From contig NZ_AP019779.1 in assembly GCF_019669925.1 (NCBI RefSeq), positions 124,001-188,000 on the forward strand: a stretch of DNA of 64,000 nucleotides, written 5' to 3'. This document shows, piece by piece, positions 37,686 through 48,602 of this stretch. The DNA is from Methanobrevibacter arboriphilus (lineage in GTDB: Archaea > Methanobacteriota > Methanobacteria > Methanobacteriales > Methanobacteriaceae). Position 1 is the stretch's first letter. Each line of letters opens with the position of its first letter. Below the pieces are notes generated by a model. The model did not search any database. It was not told the origin of the DNA and saw only the letters and a list, made by a program, of their open reading frames with translations. The position numbers were made by a program, and so were the translations under genes.

Positions 37686-37790
37686 TTAATAATTATAGTA
37701 TATAAATGTTGATAGTTATAGTATTTAGATGTAGATTATACAAGAGGTATAATATAATAACATAAAATACATAATATAACAAAAACATAT

Positions 37791-37810
37791 AATATAACAA
37801 TTGTTATATT
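37791..37810. promoter_or_regulatory. Putative sulfur-regulon operator, perfect 20-bp palindrome
   Basis: AATATAACAATTGTTATATT is its own reverse complement. On the minus strand it follows a TATA-like CATTTATATATAATG by about 10-14 bases, the same geometry as the proximal site. It is about 245 bases upstream of cysS and 380 upstream of the DUF1801 gene. Confidence 0.6.
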
Positions 37811-37976
37811 TGTTATCATTATATATAAATGTAATTATTTTTGAGTTTTGTTAAAATAATTTAATAGTAGTATTAATACTAATATTAATAGTAATATCAA
37901 TACTAATCTTAATAATAATACTAATAATAATATTAATAACAATACTAATAAGTAAAACTAATAATTATACTACTTT

Positions 37977-38080
<104 letters not shown>

Positions 38081-38191
38081 ATCAAAACAATGATAATAAG
38101 AAAGAATAAAAATATAGTGCAAAAAATAATAGTTATAAAAAACATAACATATACTAATAATATTTTCTATAAAGTGTTAAATGGTGAAATT

Positions 38192-38551
38192 ATGGGAGAA
38201 AATAGTGTTGATACTATTGATGAATATATATCAAATTATCCCGAAAATATTCAGAAAATCTTAGAAAAAATTAGAAAAACAATAAAAGAAGTTGCACCTG
38301 AGGCTACTGAAAAAATAAGTTGGGGAATACCTACTTTTTACTTAAACAAAAATTTAGTTCATTTTGCAGCCTATAAAAAACATATTGGATTTTATCCAAA
38401 CCCAAGTGGAATTGAAAACTTTAAAGATGATCTTTCAAAATACAAAACATCTAAAGGCACTGTCCAATTCCAGTATGATGAACCTATACCATATGATTTA
38501 ATAAGAAAAATTGTTGAATTTAGAGTTCAAGAAAACAAACAAAAGAAATAA
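38192..38551 (+). CDS. DUF1801 (YdhG/Fra-like iron chaperone fold) protein
   Basis: 119 residues from the ATG at 38192, chosen because GGTGAAATT precedes it and the upstream in-frame residues are repeat-derived. Landmarks: IDEYISNYPENIQKILEKIR, ATEKISWGIPTFY, LVHFAAYKKHIGFYPNPSGI, KYKTSKGTVQFQYDEPIP. This small alpha/beta family is described as frataxin-like iron-binding in Bacillus, which would fit the Fe-S/sulfur neighbourhood, but the role here is an inference. Confidence 0.85.
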   Translation: MGENSVDTIDEYISNYPENIQKILEKIRKTIKEVAPEATEKISWGIPTFYLNKNLVHFAAYKKHIGFYPNPSGIENFKDDLSKYKTSKGTVQFQYDEPIPYDLIRKIVEFRVQENKQKK

Positions 38552-39231
38552 AAATAAAATAATATTTATAATTATAAAATATTTTATATTACATTATTAT
38601 TTTTTATAAAAACACAAAAACAGAATTAAATATATTTAAATTTTTATTTTTAAAGAGAGTATTTTTCCATTTTTATTTTTTTATTTTTGGGATGACTTAA
38701 AATAATCTTTGTTCAATTACTATATATATTAAGATGAACAATTTCTAAAAAATTATAATATACTATTTTGTTCAAAAATACTTTTAAATTTAGATTTTTG
38801 TTCATTGAACTTGTAATTGTGAGTCATCGTCATTTCAGATTTATAATTTTTTATATTTTATTTTTTTTATATTATTTTTTTAGTAGATATAGTACTCGAC
38901 AATTGATTTGAAAATGATAATAATTATTAAATTGTTTAAAATCTCTTAAATTAGATTTAGCTGAATTTTATTAATATCCTATTTGCATTATTATTTTCAA
39001 AAGTTTTGTCTAATACTATATTGGTTTATTTTTTTGTGATAGTTATTTTACTTTTTATTTTTCTTTTATTTTTAGTTTAGAGACGGGGTAGCTATTGTTT
39101 TTTGTTTTTAGGTAGTAATATTTATATAGGAGTATTTTTATATTATATATTCTGACATAGTGAGTGTTCATTTTTCATTGTGTTATGTTTTTTTTATATT
39201 TGATTGATATGGATCAGGAGGTAAAAAAATA
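38552..39231. other. Long leader/promoter region of the adhesin gene
   Basis: T-rich tracts at 38640-38690 can end the DUF1801 transcript. A TATA-like ATTTATATAG at about 39119-39128 and the strong ribosome site CAGGAGGT at 39216-39223 serve the adhesin gene. No other gene seen. Confidence 0.5.
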
Positions 39232-42200
39232 ATGAAAAATAAAATTATGAAAAGTGTTTTGTTTAATAAGTTTTTTGTTTCGTTTGTTTTGGTACTAGTT
39301 TTTTTATTTTTGTTTAGTGTGTCTAGTGTTAGTGCAGATGAGTATTATTTTAGTAGTGGTAATATTACAAATAGTAGTTTGCAGGGTGTTATTGATAATA
39401 GTACTCCTGATGAGGTGATTATTAATCTTGATGATGGTGAGTATTCTATGGGTCAGATTAATATTACTCGTAATGCTACTATAGTAGGTAATAGTAGTGG
39501 TAATGTTAAGATCAATGGGTCTGGTACTTTGTTTAATATCACTGCATCCAATGTTAAACTTATTAATTTAACTATCACTGGTTATACTAGTGCTATTGTT
39601 GGTAATAGTAGTGATTTAACGGTTACTGGTAATAATATTACTACTAGTGGTGTTAGTATTAATATTAGTAGTTCTGGTGGTAATTTATCGAATATATTGA
39701 TTGAGGATAATGTTATTGTTTCTTCTGTTAGTAATAGTGATTATGGTGCTGTTTTTGTTAATGGTAATGGTATGGCTATTTCTTTTGTTTCTTTTATTAA
39801 TAATAGTATACGTGGTAATGGTTATAGTAATTCTAATGGTGTTCGTATTAATTCTAAGGGTTTACGTAATTTGACTTTTGATGGAAACAACATCACAGGA
39901 ACATCACGAGGTGTTTTGCTGTCTGCATCCAGCAGCAACAACACCAATATAACCTTCGCCAACAACAACATCACAGGAACAACGTATGGTGTTTATCTGG
40001 GTGCAACCAGCAGTAACAATACCAACATAATCTTCGCCAATAACAATATCACAGGAACATCAGGCAATGGTGTTTATCTGTATGTAATCATCAGCAACAA
40101 CACCAATATAACCTTCGCCAACAACAACATCACAGGAACATCACGAGATGTTGAGCTGTATGCATTCAGCAGTAACAATACCAATATATCATTTGCCAAT
40201 AACAATATGACAGGAGCCTCTGGTGTTGCTCTGTCTGTAGGCAGCAGCAACAACACCAATATAACCTTCGCCAATAACAATATCACAGGAACATCAGGCA
40301 ATGGTGTTTATCTGATTGCATACAGCAGTAACAATACCAATATGTCCTTTGCCAATAACAATATCACAGGAACATCAGGCTATGGTGTTTGTCTGTATGA
40401 CTATTCAGCAGTAAATACCAATATGTCCTTTGCCAATAACAATATCACAGGAACAACGCATGGTGTTTATCTGTATGCATCCAGCAACAACAACACCAAT
40501 ATAACCTTCGCCAACAACAACATCACTGGAGTGCGTTATGGTGTGTCTGTTTATTCTGATAATATTAATGTTGGTGGTGTTTTGTTTTTGAATAATACTA
40601 TAAATGCTACTAGTGGTAATGGTTTTATTTTTTTTAATAATGGTGCTGCTATTAATGTGACTGATTTTATTATCAGGGGTAATAATATCTTTGCTAATAA
40701 TACTGGTTTGAATTTCAATGGTCTTAAAAATGGTTCATTGGTTAATGTTACTGTTGAGTATAATCGTATATTGTCTCCTGTTGGAGTGAATATTACTAGC
40801 TTTAATGACAATAGTAGTTTTAATTATAATTGGTGGGGTGTTAATGACATAACTGGCAAAACTTTAGGTGTTGATACTGTTAATCATTTTATTTTGAATG
40901 TTACTAATCTTACTAGTTTGGATAGTGTTAAATTTGGTGATGATGTTAGTTTTGCGTTTTTAGTACTGAACACTAGTATGAATAATAGTGGTGTTGAGTA
41001 TTTGCCTTATTTTGTGGTGAATGGTACTTATAATGGGGTGAATTTCACTGTTAATAATCTTAGTAATTTTACTGATAATTGGACTGTGTCTAAAGTTGGA
41101 GATAATGCGAATGTTTTTGCTGCGACTTTGGATAGTCAGAATGTGGGTTTTACATTTAATGTAAAGGCTGATACTAATTCTACTATTAGTGTAGATGATG
41201 TTCATGTTGGTACTATTGCTGTTATTAGTGGTCAGTTGGATAATTATGCTGGTAATGGTTCTGATTTGTTGAATGTTACTGTTGATGGTAACCTTTATGA
41301 AAATGTTGTTATTAATAGTACTGGTGGTTGGAATTTAACTTATTTGACTAATCGTACAGGAAACATCACAGTAACTGTTAATTATTCTGGTAATGATAAT
41401 TACACATCATTTACTAATACTAGTAGTTTTTCTGTGTTGAAGAATAGTACTAACAGTACTATATTGGTTCCAGATGATGTTCATATTGGTGATACTGGGG
41501 TTATTACTGGTCAGTTAGCTAATTTCACTGGTATCGGTAGTGTTAATGTTACTGTAGATGGCAAAATTTACAATAATGTTGCTGTGGATTCTACTGGTGG
41601 TAATTGGACTGTGAGTCATTTAACTAATCATACAGGAAATTATAATGTTATTGTTAATTATACTGGATCTGATGCTGCTAATTTTACTGGTTTTATTAAT
41701 AGTACAAGTTTTGAAGTTACTAAGTTAGCTAGTAATTCTAGTATTGTTATTCCTGTAGATATTAAGGTCAATGAAACAGTTTTAATTTCTGGTTTTTTAT
41801 CTGATGAGAATAATAATCCAATATCTGATGCTATTATTAGTGTTATTGTTGGTGGTGAGTCTTTTAATGTAACTACTGATTCTGATGGTGGTTGGGGTTT
41901 AAATTATACTCCTGAACATTCTGGTGTCTTTAATTTATCTCTCTTTTATCAGGGTGATAGTCGGTATGATGGTTTTGTTGAAAATAAGGCTTTTAATGTT
42001 AGTAAGTTAGCTACTAATTCTAGTGTTAATATTCCAAGTAATGTTAAAGTAGGAAAATCGATTACTGTTTCTGGTGTTTTGACTAGTGGTGGTAAACCAT
42101 TGGCTAATACTAGTGTTCTTGTTATTGTTGATGGTAAAACTTATAAAGTTACTACTAATAATATTGGTGTTTGGAAACTTTCCTATACTCCGAAAAAGGC

Positions 42201-42579
42201 TGGAAAATCTACTATGAAGGTTTCTTTTGCTGGTAATAATGATTATCTTGGTTTTAATGTTAGTAAAACTTTTGATGTTATTGGGAAAGTTAAGATTAGG
42301 ATTGTTAAGATTTCTAAGCTTGTTAAAGTAGGGAAGTATAGAGGTTTTAATCTTTATAGTAAAGTTTACACTATTAAAAATGTGGGATCTGCTTTAGGTT
42401 CTAAGGATTATGTTAAGTATTTTAAGAATTGGTATTTGGAGAAATTGTCTAAGACTAGTAAAATTGTTAAGTATCAGTTTAGTACTAAATCTAGGGTTTT
42501 AAAGGTTCAAGTTAAGAATTTAGGTGTTGGAAAACAAGTTAAAATAAAAATACTAGTAACATACAAAAAAAGACAATAA
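39232..42579 (+). CDS. Adhesin-like surface protein with parallel beta-helix and Ig-like repeats
   Basis: 1115 residues. Signal peptide (FVLVLVFLFLFSVSSVSA, cut near residue 35). Residues about 50-560 form a right-handed parallel beta-helix (Pbh1), including nine repeats of ~26 residues with consensus NNTNITFANNNITGTSGVYL. Next come four Ig-like (Big_3-type) domains about 100 residues long (about 640-1020), then a basic C-terminal domain (VKVGKYRGFNLYSKVY) like that of Methanobrevibacter adhesin-like proteins, probably binding pseudomurein. Many N-x-T/S sites. The beta-helix repeat DNA (39886-40530) is strikingly C-rich, unlike the GT-rich flanks. Confidence 0.9.
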   Translation: MKNKIMKSVLFNKFFVSFVLVLVFLFLFSVSSVSADEYYFSSGNITNSSLQGVIDNSTPDEVIINLDDGEYSMGQINITRNATIVGNSSGNVKINGSGTLFNITASNVKLINLTITGYTSAIVGNSSDLTVTGNNITTSGVSINISSSGGNLSNILIEDNVIVSSVSNSDYGAVFVNGNGMAISFVSFINNSIRGNGYSNSNGVRINSKGLRNLTFDGNNITGTSRGVLLSASSSNNTNITFANNNITGTTYGVYLGATSSNNTNIIFANNNITGTSGNGVYLYVIISNNTNITFANNNITGTSRDVELYAFSSNNTNISFANNNMTGASGVALSVGSSNNTNITFANNNITGTSGNGVYLIAYSSNNTNMSFANNNITGTSGYGVCLYDYSAVNTNMSFANNNITGTTHGVYLYASSNNNTNITFANNNITGVRYGVSVYSDNINVGGVLFLNNTINATSGNGFIFFNNGAAINVTDFIIRGNNIFANNTGLNFNGLKNGSLVNVTVEYNRILSPVGVNITSFNDNSSFNYNWWGVNDITGKTLGVDTVNHFILNVTNLTSLDSVKFGDDVSFAFLVLNTSMNNSGVEYLPYFVVNGTYNGVNFTVNNLSNFTDNWTVSKVGDNANVFAATLDSQNVGFTFNVKADTNSTISVDDVHVGTIAVISGQLDNYAGNGSDLLNVTVDGNLYENVVINSTGGWNLTYLTNRTGNITVTVNYSGNDNYTSFTNTSSFSVLKNSTNSTILVPDDVHIGDTGVITGQLANFTGIGSVNVTVDGKIYNNVAVDSTGGNWTVSHLTNHTGNYNVIVNYTGSDAANFTGFINSTSFEVTKLASNSSIVIPVDIKVNETVLISGFLSDENNNPISDAIISVIVGGESFNVTTDSDGGWGLNYTPEHSGVFNLSLFYQGDSRYDGFVENKAFNVSKLATNSSVNIPSNVKVGKSITVSGVLTSGGKPLANTSVLVIVDGKTYKVTTNNIGVWKLSYTPKKAGKSTMKVSFAGNNDYLGFNVSKTFDVIGKVKIRIVKISKLVKVGKYRGFNLYSKVYTIKNVGSALGSKDYVKYFKNWYLEKLSKTSKIVKYQFSTKSRVLKVQVKNLGVGKQVKIKILVTYKKRQ
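39880..40530 (+). repeat. ~78-bp coding repeats in the adhesin beta-helix
   Basis: Nine copies of a unit containing GCCAACAACAACATCACAGG or its variants. Some neighbouring copies are nearly identical over 40-60 bases, suggesting recent unequal exchange. Confidence 0.85.
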
Positions 42580-43258
42580 TATAAATTATCTATCTAATTT
42601 TAAAATTTTATTTGAGGGATGATTATATTTTCATTCTTCCTTATTTTTTTATCATTGTTAACTAACCAAAACATTTATAAGTAAAATATAACAATAGTTA
42701 TATTACACTGTTATATTAAGAAAAAAACATTATATGCATAAGTAGAAAATCTATGTATAATATTATCAAATATTTATTAAACTATTAAACAATCTATTAA
42801 ATTAAATATAATATGAAATAATATTGATTTAGGATAAATGATAAATAATACTGATTTAGAATAGTAATATTGATTATAATGTATAATAATTTTCTTAATA
42901 CTGATAATAATTGAATTCTATATTAAATTTTAATTTTCATTAATTAGAAACAATATATTTAATATCTCTAAATAGGATATAAAAGTATAAAATATACAAA
43001 ATAGTAGATTAATTAGATATAAATCTTAATTAATAGCTAATAAGTATTATATTGATAATCCTATTATGTCAAGTTTTATCTAGTTAAATAACAGTTATAG
43101 TAAAAATATTAAAACTAGTATCCTATTAAAACTAGTATATAGTACATAATATATATTTAAACTTATATTAATATAGATTAATATTAAAGATAGATTAATG
43201 TTAAAATAGATTTAAATTTAATAACATTAAAATTCTCAAAATTAAAGGTGTTTTTAAA
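42580..43258. other. Spacer and long leader of metY
   Basis: A T7 run after a weak stem (about 42614-42652) may terminate the adhesin transcript. A TATA-like TTTATAAG (42675-42682) is followed by the operator-like site at 42685-42704, implying a 550-base untranslated leader before metY. AATAACAGTTATAGT at about 43087 is a related half-length palindrome. Confidence 0.5.
42685..42704. promoter_or_regulatory. Putative sulfur-regulon operator upstream of metY
   Basis: AATATAACAATAGTTATATT, one mismatch from the perfect 20-bp palindrome before cysS. It directly follows the TATA-like element, so it would overlap the transcription start. A further half-site, TGTTATATTA, begins at about 42709. Confidence 0.55.
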
Positions 43259-44554
43259 ATGACTGAAGATAATAACAAAAAATATGGAAACAGGACTAAT
43301 GAATTACATGCTGGACAAGAAGAACCAGATCCAGTAACTGGTGCAAGAGCTGTGCCTATATATCAAACAACTTCGTATGTTTTTAATGATACAGATCATG
43401 CAGCAAATCTTTTTGCACTTCAAGAATTTGGACAGATTTATTCAAGATTAACAAATCCAACTAATGATGTTCTTGAACAGAGAGTTGCAGCTATTGAAGG
43501 AGGAATTGCAGGTTTATCCTTTTCATCAGGAGCTGCTGCAATAACAACTTCAATATTAAACTTATCTAGTGTAGGGGAAAATATTGTATCTGGTGACAAC
43601 CTTTATGGTGGTACTTACTCTTTATTCAATAATACTTTCCCTAATTTTGGGCGTGAAGTTAAATTTGTTGATTCTCAAGATTTAGATGCTTATGCAAATG
43701 CTATAGATTCAAATACTAAGGCATTATTTGCTGAATCACTAGGAAACCCTAAATTAGATGTTCCTGACTTTGAAGGATTAGCTAAAATAGCTCATGAAAA
43801 TGATATTCCTTTAATTGTTGACAATACTTCTGCTGTTGGACTTGTAAAACCAATAGAACATGGTGCAGATATTGTTGTTGACTCTGCTACTAAATTCCTT
43901 GGTGGTCATGGTACTACTCTTGGAGGGTTAATTATTACTGGTGGTGAATTTGATTGGGCTAATGGAAAATTCCCAGAATTTACAACTCCAGACCCTGCAT
44001 ATAATGGTTTAGTATATACTGAAGCTTTCGGTGAATTAGCTTATATAATAAAAGCTAGAGGAAACTTCCTCAGAGATGTTGGACCAACATTAAGTCCATT
44101 TAATGCATTCTTGTTATTACAAGGAACTGAAACTTTATCTTTAAGAATTAAACAACATAGTGAAAATGCTCTTGAAGTAGCTAAATTCTTAAAGGGTCAT
44201 GATGCTGTTTCTTGGGTAACTTATCCTGGACTTGAGGACGATCCATCTCATAAAAATGCTAAAAAATATTTAAAAGGAGGATTCGGTGCTTTAGTTGGTT
44301 TTGGTATTAAAGGTGGAATTGAAGAAGGTAAAAAGTTCATAAATGGTGTTGAATTATTATCTCACTTAGCTAACATTGGAGATTCTAAATCTTTAGTCAT
44401 ACATCCAGCTTCAACTACTCATTCTCAATTAAGCCCAGAAGAACAATTAACTACTGGTGTTACTCCTGATTCTATTAGATTATCTGTTGGAGTGGAAGAT
44501 GTTGAAGATATTATAGCTGATATTGATCAAGCATTAAATAAAGCTATTAATTAA
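43259..44554 (+). CDS. metY: O-acetylhomoserine aminocarboxypropyltransferase (sulfhydrylase)
   Basis: 431 residues. PLP enzyme making homocysteine from O-acetylhomoserine and sulfide. Landmarks: [56 protein letters not shown] and the PLP lysine in [12 protein letters not shown] (about residue 208). Length matches the OAH sulfhydrylase branch of the Cys/Met metabolism family. Start ATG follows AAAGGTG. With metX downstream, it forms a direct-sulfurylation pathway. Confidence 0.94.
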   Translation: MTEDNNKKYGNRTNELHAGQEEPDPVTGARAVPIYQTTSYVFNDTDHAANLFALQEFGQIYSRLTNPTNDVLEQRVAAIEGGIAGLSFSSGAAAITTSILNLSSVGENIVSGDNLYGGTYSLFNNTFPNFGREVKFVDSQDLDAYANAIDSNTKALFAESLGNPKLDVPDFEGLAKIAHENDIPLIVDNTSAVGLVKPIEHGADIVVDSATKFLGGHGTTLGGLIITGGEFDWANGKFPEFTTPDPAYNGLVYTEAFGELAYIIKARGNFLRDVGPTLSPFNAFLLLQGTETLSLRIKQHSENALEVAKFLKGHDAVSWVTYPGLEDDPSHKNAKKYLKGGFGALVGFGIKGGIEEGKKFINGVELLSHLANIGDSKSLVIHPASTTHSQLSPEEQLTTGVTPDSIRLSVGVEDVEDIIADIDQALNKAIN

Positions 44555-45253
44555 TTCAATAGTTAAATGTTAAATTATTAAATAAATTTACTTTAAATAA
44601 ACTTTTATTAGCTAAAAAATATTAGCTAATAACTTTTATATTAATTTAATTTGTTTTTTAACTTTTTTTCTAATTTTTTATTTTTAATTCTTACTTTTTA
44701 TCAAAATATTTATTAATCAAAATTTACTAATATAATAAATATTACTATAGTTATATTTTTATTATGATTTTTATATTAAAATGTAATACTTGTTTCTTAA
44801 ATTTCTTATTTAAGTTTAATATTTAAATTGAATGTTTAAATCTAATAGCTACATCTAATATTTACATCTAATATTTAAATTTAATATTTATTCTTATTTA
44901 TTAAGATTAATTTTATTCTTAATATCAAGATTCTAACTTAAATTATAACTATTGTAATATTATATAATATTAAATGTATTTAATTAACAGTTAAAATAAA
45001 TTATAGGTTATATTAAAAATAATATTAAATTATATATAATTAAAATAAAATATAATTAAAATAAATATATTAAAATAAATAATAATATGTAAACTAATAT
45101 ATTAAAACAAATTGTAATATATTAAATTGTAATATATTAAATTATAATATGTTAAACTAATATATTAAAACAAAGTGTATAAAATAAACTATAATAAAAT
45201 AAAATCTATTAGAAAAATTAATATTAATGAAAAATATAATATATGTTGTTACT
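44555..45253. other. AT-rich spacer between metY and metX
   Basis: A weak operator-like site lies at 44944-44959. From about 45030 to 45180 there are repeats of AATATATTAAA(C/T) and ATTAAAATAAA. No gene seen. Confidence 0.45.
44944..44959. promoter_or_regulatory. Weak match to the sulfur-regulon palindrome upstream of metX
   Basis: TATAACTATTGTAATA, 14 of 16 matches to TATAACAATTGTTATA. In such AT-rich DNA, a match of this quality could be chance. It is 295 bases before metX. Confidence 0.3.
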
Positions 45254-46723
45254 ATGAAAAAAGAGTCTGTTGGTTCTGTTGAAACTAAATTTTTCAACAT
45301 GGATAAAGATTTAAAATTAGAATCAGGAAAGGTTCTCAAAGATGTTACTATAGCTTATGAAACCTATGGTAAATTAAATAAGGAAAAAAATAATGCTATT
45401 TTAGTTTGCCATGCATTGTCTGGTGATGCACATGCTGCAGGTTGGCATGATGAAGATAGAAAACCTGGCTGGTGGGAGATATTAATAGGTCCTGGAAAAG
45501 CACTTGATAGTGAAAAATACTTTATTATTTCCTCTAATATTCTTGGAGGTTGTAGTGGGTCAACTGGACCATCTTCTATAAATCCTGCTACAGGTAAAAC
45601 ATATAATCTAGATTTTCCAGTTATCACTATTAAAGATATGGTCAAAGCGCAAAAAAAACTTGTAGAAAACTTAAACATCGATAAACTATTAGCTGTTGTC
45701 GGTGGATCTATGGGTGGAATGCAAGTTTTGCAATGGATTGTTTCTTATCCTGATATGGTTAAAAAAGCTATCCCTATAGCAACCACAGCTCACTCTTCAC
45801 CTCAACAAATAGCTTTCAATGAAGTAGGGCGTCAAGCAATAATTACAGATCCTCATTGGAATGATGGGGATTATTATGACAAAGAAATTGGTCCAAGAAA
45901 TGGACTAGCTTTAGCTAGGATGATAGCCCATATTACTTATCTTAGTGATGAATCAATGTATGAAAAGTTTGGAAGAGATCTTAAAGATAAAAAAGAAGTT
46001 AGTTATGATTTTTCTATGGATTTCCAGGTAGAGAGCTACCTTCACTATCAGGGAGATGCATTTGTTAAGCGTTTTGATGCTAATTCTTATCTTTATATAA
46101 CTAAAGCTATAGATTATTTTGATCTTTCAAGTAATGGCTCCTTAATTGAAGGTTTTAGGAATATTAAATCTAAGGTTCAAATAATAGCCATTGATTCTGA
46201 TTGGCTTTATCCTCCAGATCAATTAAAAGATGTTTTAATGGCTTTGAATGCTAATAATGTTGATGTTAGCTATGCTGAATTGAAATCTACTTATGGTCAT
46301 GATGCATTTCTTTTAGAAGGAGGGCAACTTAACTATGTTGTGGCTAACTTTTTAACTAATACCTTAGCGGAAGATCTTATGGATGAGAATGTTTCAGCCA
46401 TTAAAAAGGATATGGAGCTTAAAGATGTTGCAATGCTTATGATGGCTGATTATGTAACTCATCTTCCTGTTGTTGATGAAGATAATAGGTTACTTGGTAT
46501 TGTTACAGCATGGGATTTGTCTAAATCTATAGCTCTTAATTGTAGTAGTCTAGATGAAATAATGACAAAGAATGTAATTACTTGTAAATCTGATGAAACT
46601 ATAGACTCAATTTCAAGAAAAATGAGAGAGAATGATATTTCTTGTTTGCCTGTAGTTGATGATGATTTTAAAGTAGAAGGGATTATTACAACTGATCAGA
46701 TTAGCCATTTATTAAGTGATTAA
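45254..46723 (+). CDS. metX: Homoserine O-acetyltransferase with C-terminal CBS pair
   Basis: 489 residues. Alpha/beta hydrolase that acetylates homoserine with acetyl-CoA. Nucleophile in GGSMGGMQ (Ser about 152), the family's [14 protein letters not shown] and [14 protein letters not shown], and the catalytic His in STYGHDAF. Residues about 380-489 are two CBS domains ([20 protein letters not shown] and [19 protein letters not shown]), which may let an adenosine ligand such as SAM or ATP control the enzyme. ATG 45254 begins the family-like sequence; an upstream ATG at 45227 would add nine residues. Neither has a clear ribosome site. Confidence 0.92.
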   Translation: MKKESVGSVETKFFNMDKDLKLESGKVLKDVTIAYETYGKLNKEKNNAILVCHALSGDAHAAGWHDEDRKPGWWEILIGPGKALDSEKYFIISSNILGGCSGSTGPSSINPATGKTYNLDFPVITIKDMVKAQKKLVENLNIDKLLAVVGGSMGGMQVLQWIVSYPDMVKKAIPIATTAHSSPQQIAFNEVGRQAIITDPHWNDGDYYDKEIGPRNGLALARMIAHITYLSDESMYEKFGRDLKDKKEVSYDFSMDFQVESYLHYQGDAFVKRFDANSYLYITKAIDYFDLSSNGSLIEGFRNIKSKVQIIAIDSDWLYPPDQLKDVLMALNANNVDVSYAELKSTYGHDAFLLEGGQLNYVVANFLTNTLAEDLMDENVSAIKKDMELKDVAMLMMADYVTHLPVVDEDNRLLGIVTAWDLSKSIALNCSSLDEIMTKNVITCKSDETIDSISRKMRENDISCLPVVDDDFKVEGIITTDQISHLLSD

Positions 46724-47063
46724 TTATATTTAATTTATGACCTATAGTAATAAGTTATATATTAATAGCTTATATCAATATATTATATATTAATATATAT
46801 TTAGATTATATGGCTATGATTTAATCATATAATTATATTTTAATGATATTACTTTTAATAAACACTATTAATAAAATTATATTATATATGGAACATTATA
46901 GGGGATTATATATTATAATGAGATAGTTCTAATATAGATATTTCTAATATTTATTATTTTAATGTTAATTATTTAATATTAATAATTCATTTACTAGTAA
47001 TATATTTTTACTAGTCTGTATGGTTTATATATAATATTTATAAATTATTGTAAATTGATTATT
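46724..47063. other. AT-rich spacer upstream of cysE
   Basis: TATA-like TTTATATATAAT at about 47025 lies some 35 bases before the cysE start, so the transcript would have a very short leader. No operator-like palindrome was found here. Confidence 0.4.
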
Positions 47064-47702
47064 ATGTTTAAAAGAATTAAAGAAGATTTATTAATGGTGC
47101 ATATTAGAGATCCTGCAGCAAGAAGCTCATTTGAAATTTTCTTCTGCTATTCTGGAATACATGCTATTTGGTATCACTTAATTTCTCATTATTTATGGAA
47201 TCATGGTCATTATTTCTCAGCAAGACTTATTGCATCTATAAATAGATTTTTTACAGGTATTGAGATTCATCCAGCTGCTAAAGTTGGCCGCAGGGTTTTT
47301 ATTGATCATGGAATGGGTGTGGTTATTGGTGAAACTGCAGAAATAGGGGACGATGTTTTAATGTATCAAGGTGTTGTGCTTGGTGGAACAAGTACAGTTA
47401 AAGAAAAAAGACATCCTACTGTTGGTAATGGTGTTGTTATTGGATCAGGTGCACTTGTAATTGGTAATATATATCTCGGTAATGGTTCAAAGATTGGAGC
47501 AGGTTCTGTTGTTTTAAAAGATGTTCCTATGGGCTCAACTGTTGTAGGTGTTCCAGGAAGAGTTGTTCATGAAAAAAGAAAGTGTGCAATGGATCAAGAA
47601 CATCAAAAACTTCCTGATCCAGTTGAAGAAAAATTAGAAAAGCTTGTTGAAAAACAAGAATATTTAGAAAAAGAAATTGAATCCCTTAAAAAAAATAAAT
47701 AA
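47064..47702 (+). CDS. cysE: Serine O-acetyltransferase
   Basis: 212 residues. Acetylates serine with acetyl-CoA to give the CysK substrate. The short N-terminal helical part ([24 protein letters not shown]) leads to a left-handed beta-helix of hexapeptide repeats with [25 protein letters not shown] (in part: [14 protein letters not shown]), holding the catalytic His/Asp. A C-terminal coiled helix follows. ATG 47064 is preferred to TTG 47055. It is followed by an HTH regulator 190 bases on. Confidence 0.95.
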   Translation: MFKRIKEDLLMVHIRDPAARSSFEIFFCYSGIHAIWYHLISHYLWNHGHYFSARLIASINRFFTGIEIHPAAKVGRRVFIDHGMGVVIGETAEIGDDVLMYQGVVLGGTSTVKEKRHPTVGNGVVIGSGALVIGNIYLGNGSKIGAGSVVLKDVPMGSTVVGVPGRVVHEKRKCAMDQEHQKLPDPVEEKLEKLVEKQEYLEKEIESLKKNK

Positions 47703-47891
47703 GAATGTTTTATAAACAAGTACTTTTTATATATATATATTTTTATAATAATTAAAAAGAAATATTATAATAAATTGGATAATTATAATAAATTAGATGA
47801 TAATTATTAAGTAATAATTAAAAGATTAAATTAGATAATTATAATAAATTGGATAATAATTAAAAAATCATTGGAAAAGAGTTGTTAAAAA

Positions 47892-48362
47892 ATGAAACCT
47901 CCATGTGAAATTGTTGTATGGTATTTAATACCTGGAATAAGATCTGTTTTAGCTAAAGAACTTTTTAGTTTAGGAATGAAACAAAAAGAAATTTCTGCAG
48001 TTTTAGATATTACACAGCCTGCTGTTTCTCAATATCTTAGTGATAAGAGAGGAAATGAGGTGGGTTTTTGTGATGAAATTTTAGAAATGATAAAAGATTT
48101 AGCTTATGATTTAAAAAACGAAAAAGTTGATAAAAGAGAGCTAATCCCAAGAATGTGTGAAATTTGTAGAAGAACAAAAGCTGAAGACATATTGTGTATG
48201 TTACATAAAGAGAAAGATGTAGTACCTGAAGGCTGTAAAGCTTGTTTAGGTAGTAATGCTGATAGTAATGAGATAATCGATAAAAAAGGAAGAATTTCTA
48301 CTGAAATCTGTAAAGCTTGTTCTGATGATCCTGCTGATTATATTCCTTTTTATGATATCTAA
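47892..48362 (+). CDS. HTH transcriptional regulator with Cys-rich C-terminal domain (COG2522-like)
   Basis: 156 residues. The XRE/lambda-type helix-turn-helix is at about residues 22-55 (GMKQKEISAVLDITQPAVSQ). The C-terminal half carries at least six cysteines (CEICRR, ILCML, GCKAC and ICKAC), an arrangement suited to an Fe-S cluster or zinc. That pattern is seen in archaeal COG2522 regulators. Next to cysE and within the sulfur block, it is the best local candidate for the factor that reads the TATAACAATTGTTATA palindromes; this link is an inference. Confidence 0.8.
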   Translation: MKPPCEIVVWYLIPGIRSVLAKELFSLGMKQKEISAVLDITQPAVSQYLSDKRGNEVGFCDEILEMIKDLAYDLKNEKVDKRELIPRMCEICRRTKAEDILCMLHKEKDVVPEGCKACLGSNADSNEIIDKKGRISTEICKACSDDPADYIPFYDI

Positions 48363-48602
48363 TTAAACATTTTTAAATTCAATATATTTAAATTTAATAT
48401 TTAAATTTAGTATATTTAAATTTAATATGATTATTTTAATATAATTTATATTACTTTAATGTTATTTTATATTAATTACTACTATTTTATACTTGATATT
48501 GTATATTATTTTAATGTAATTATTGAATATAATATTTAATATAATAATTAGCTAATATAATAATTATTTTATATATGGGAAATATTAGGAAATATTGATA
48601 CG

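Noticed and set aside
39880-40530. Repeat array in the adhesin gene as CRISPR-like
   Set aside because: The repeats are in frame and encode a beta-helix; unit length is about 78 bases without unique spacers.
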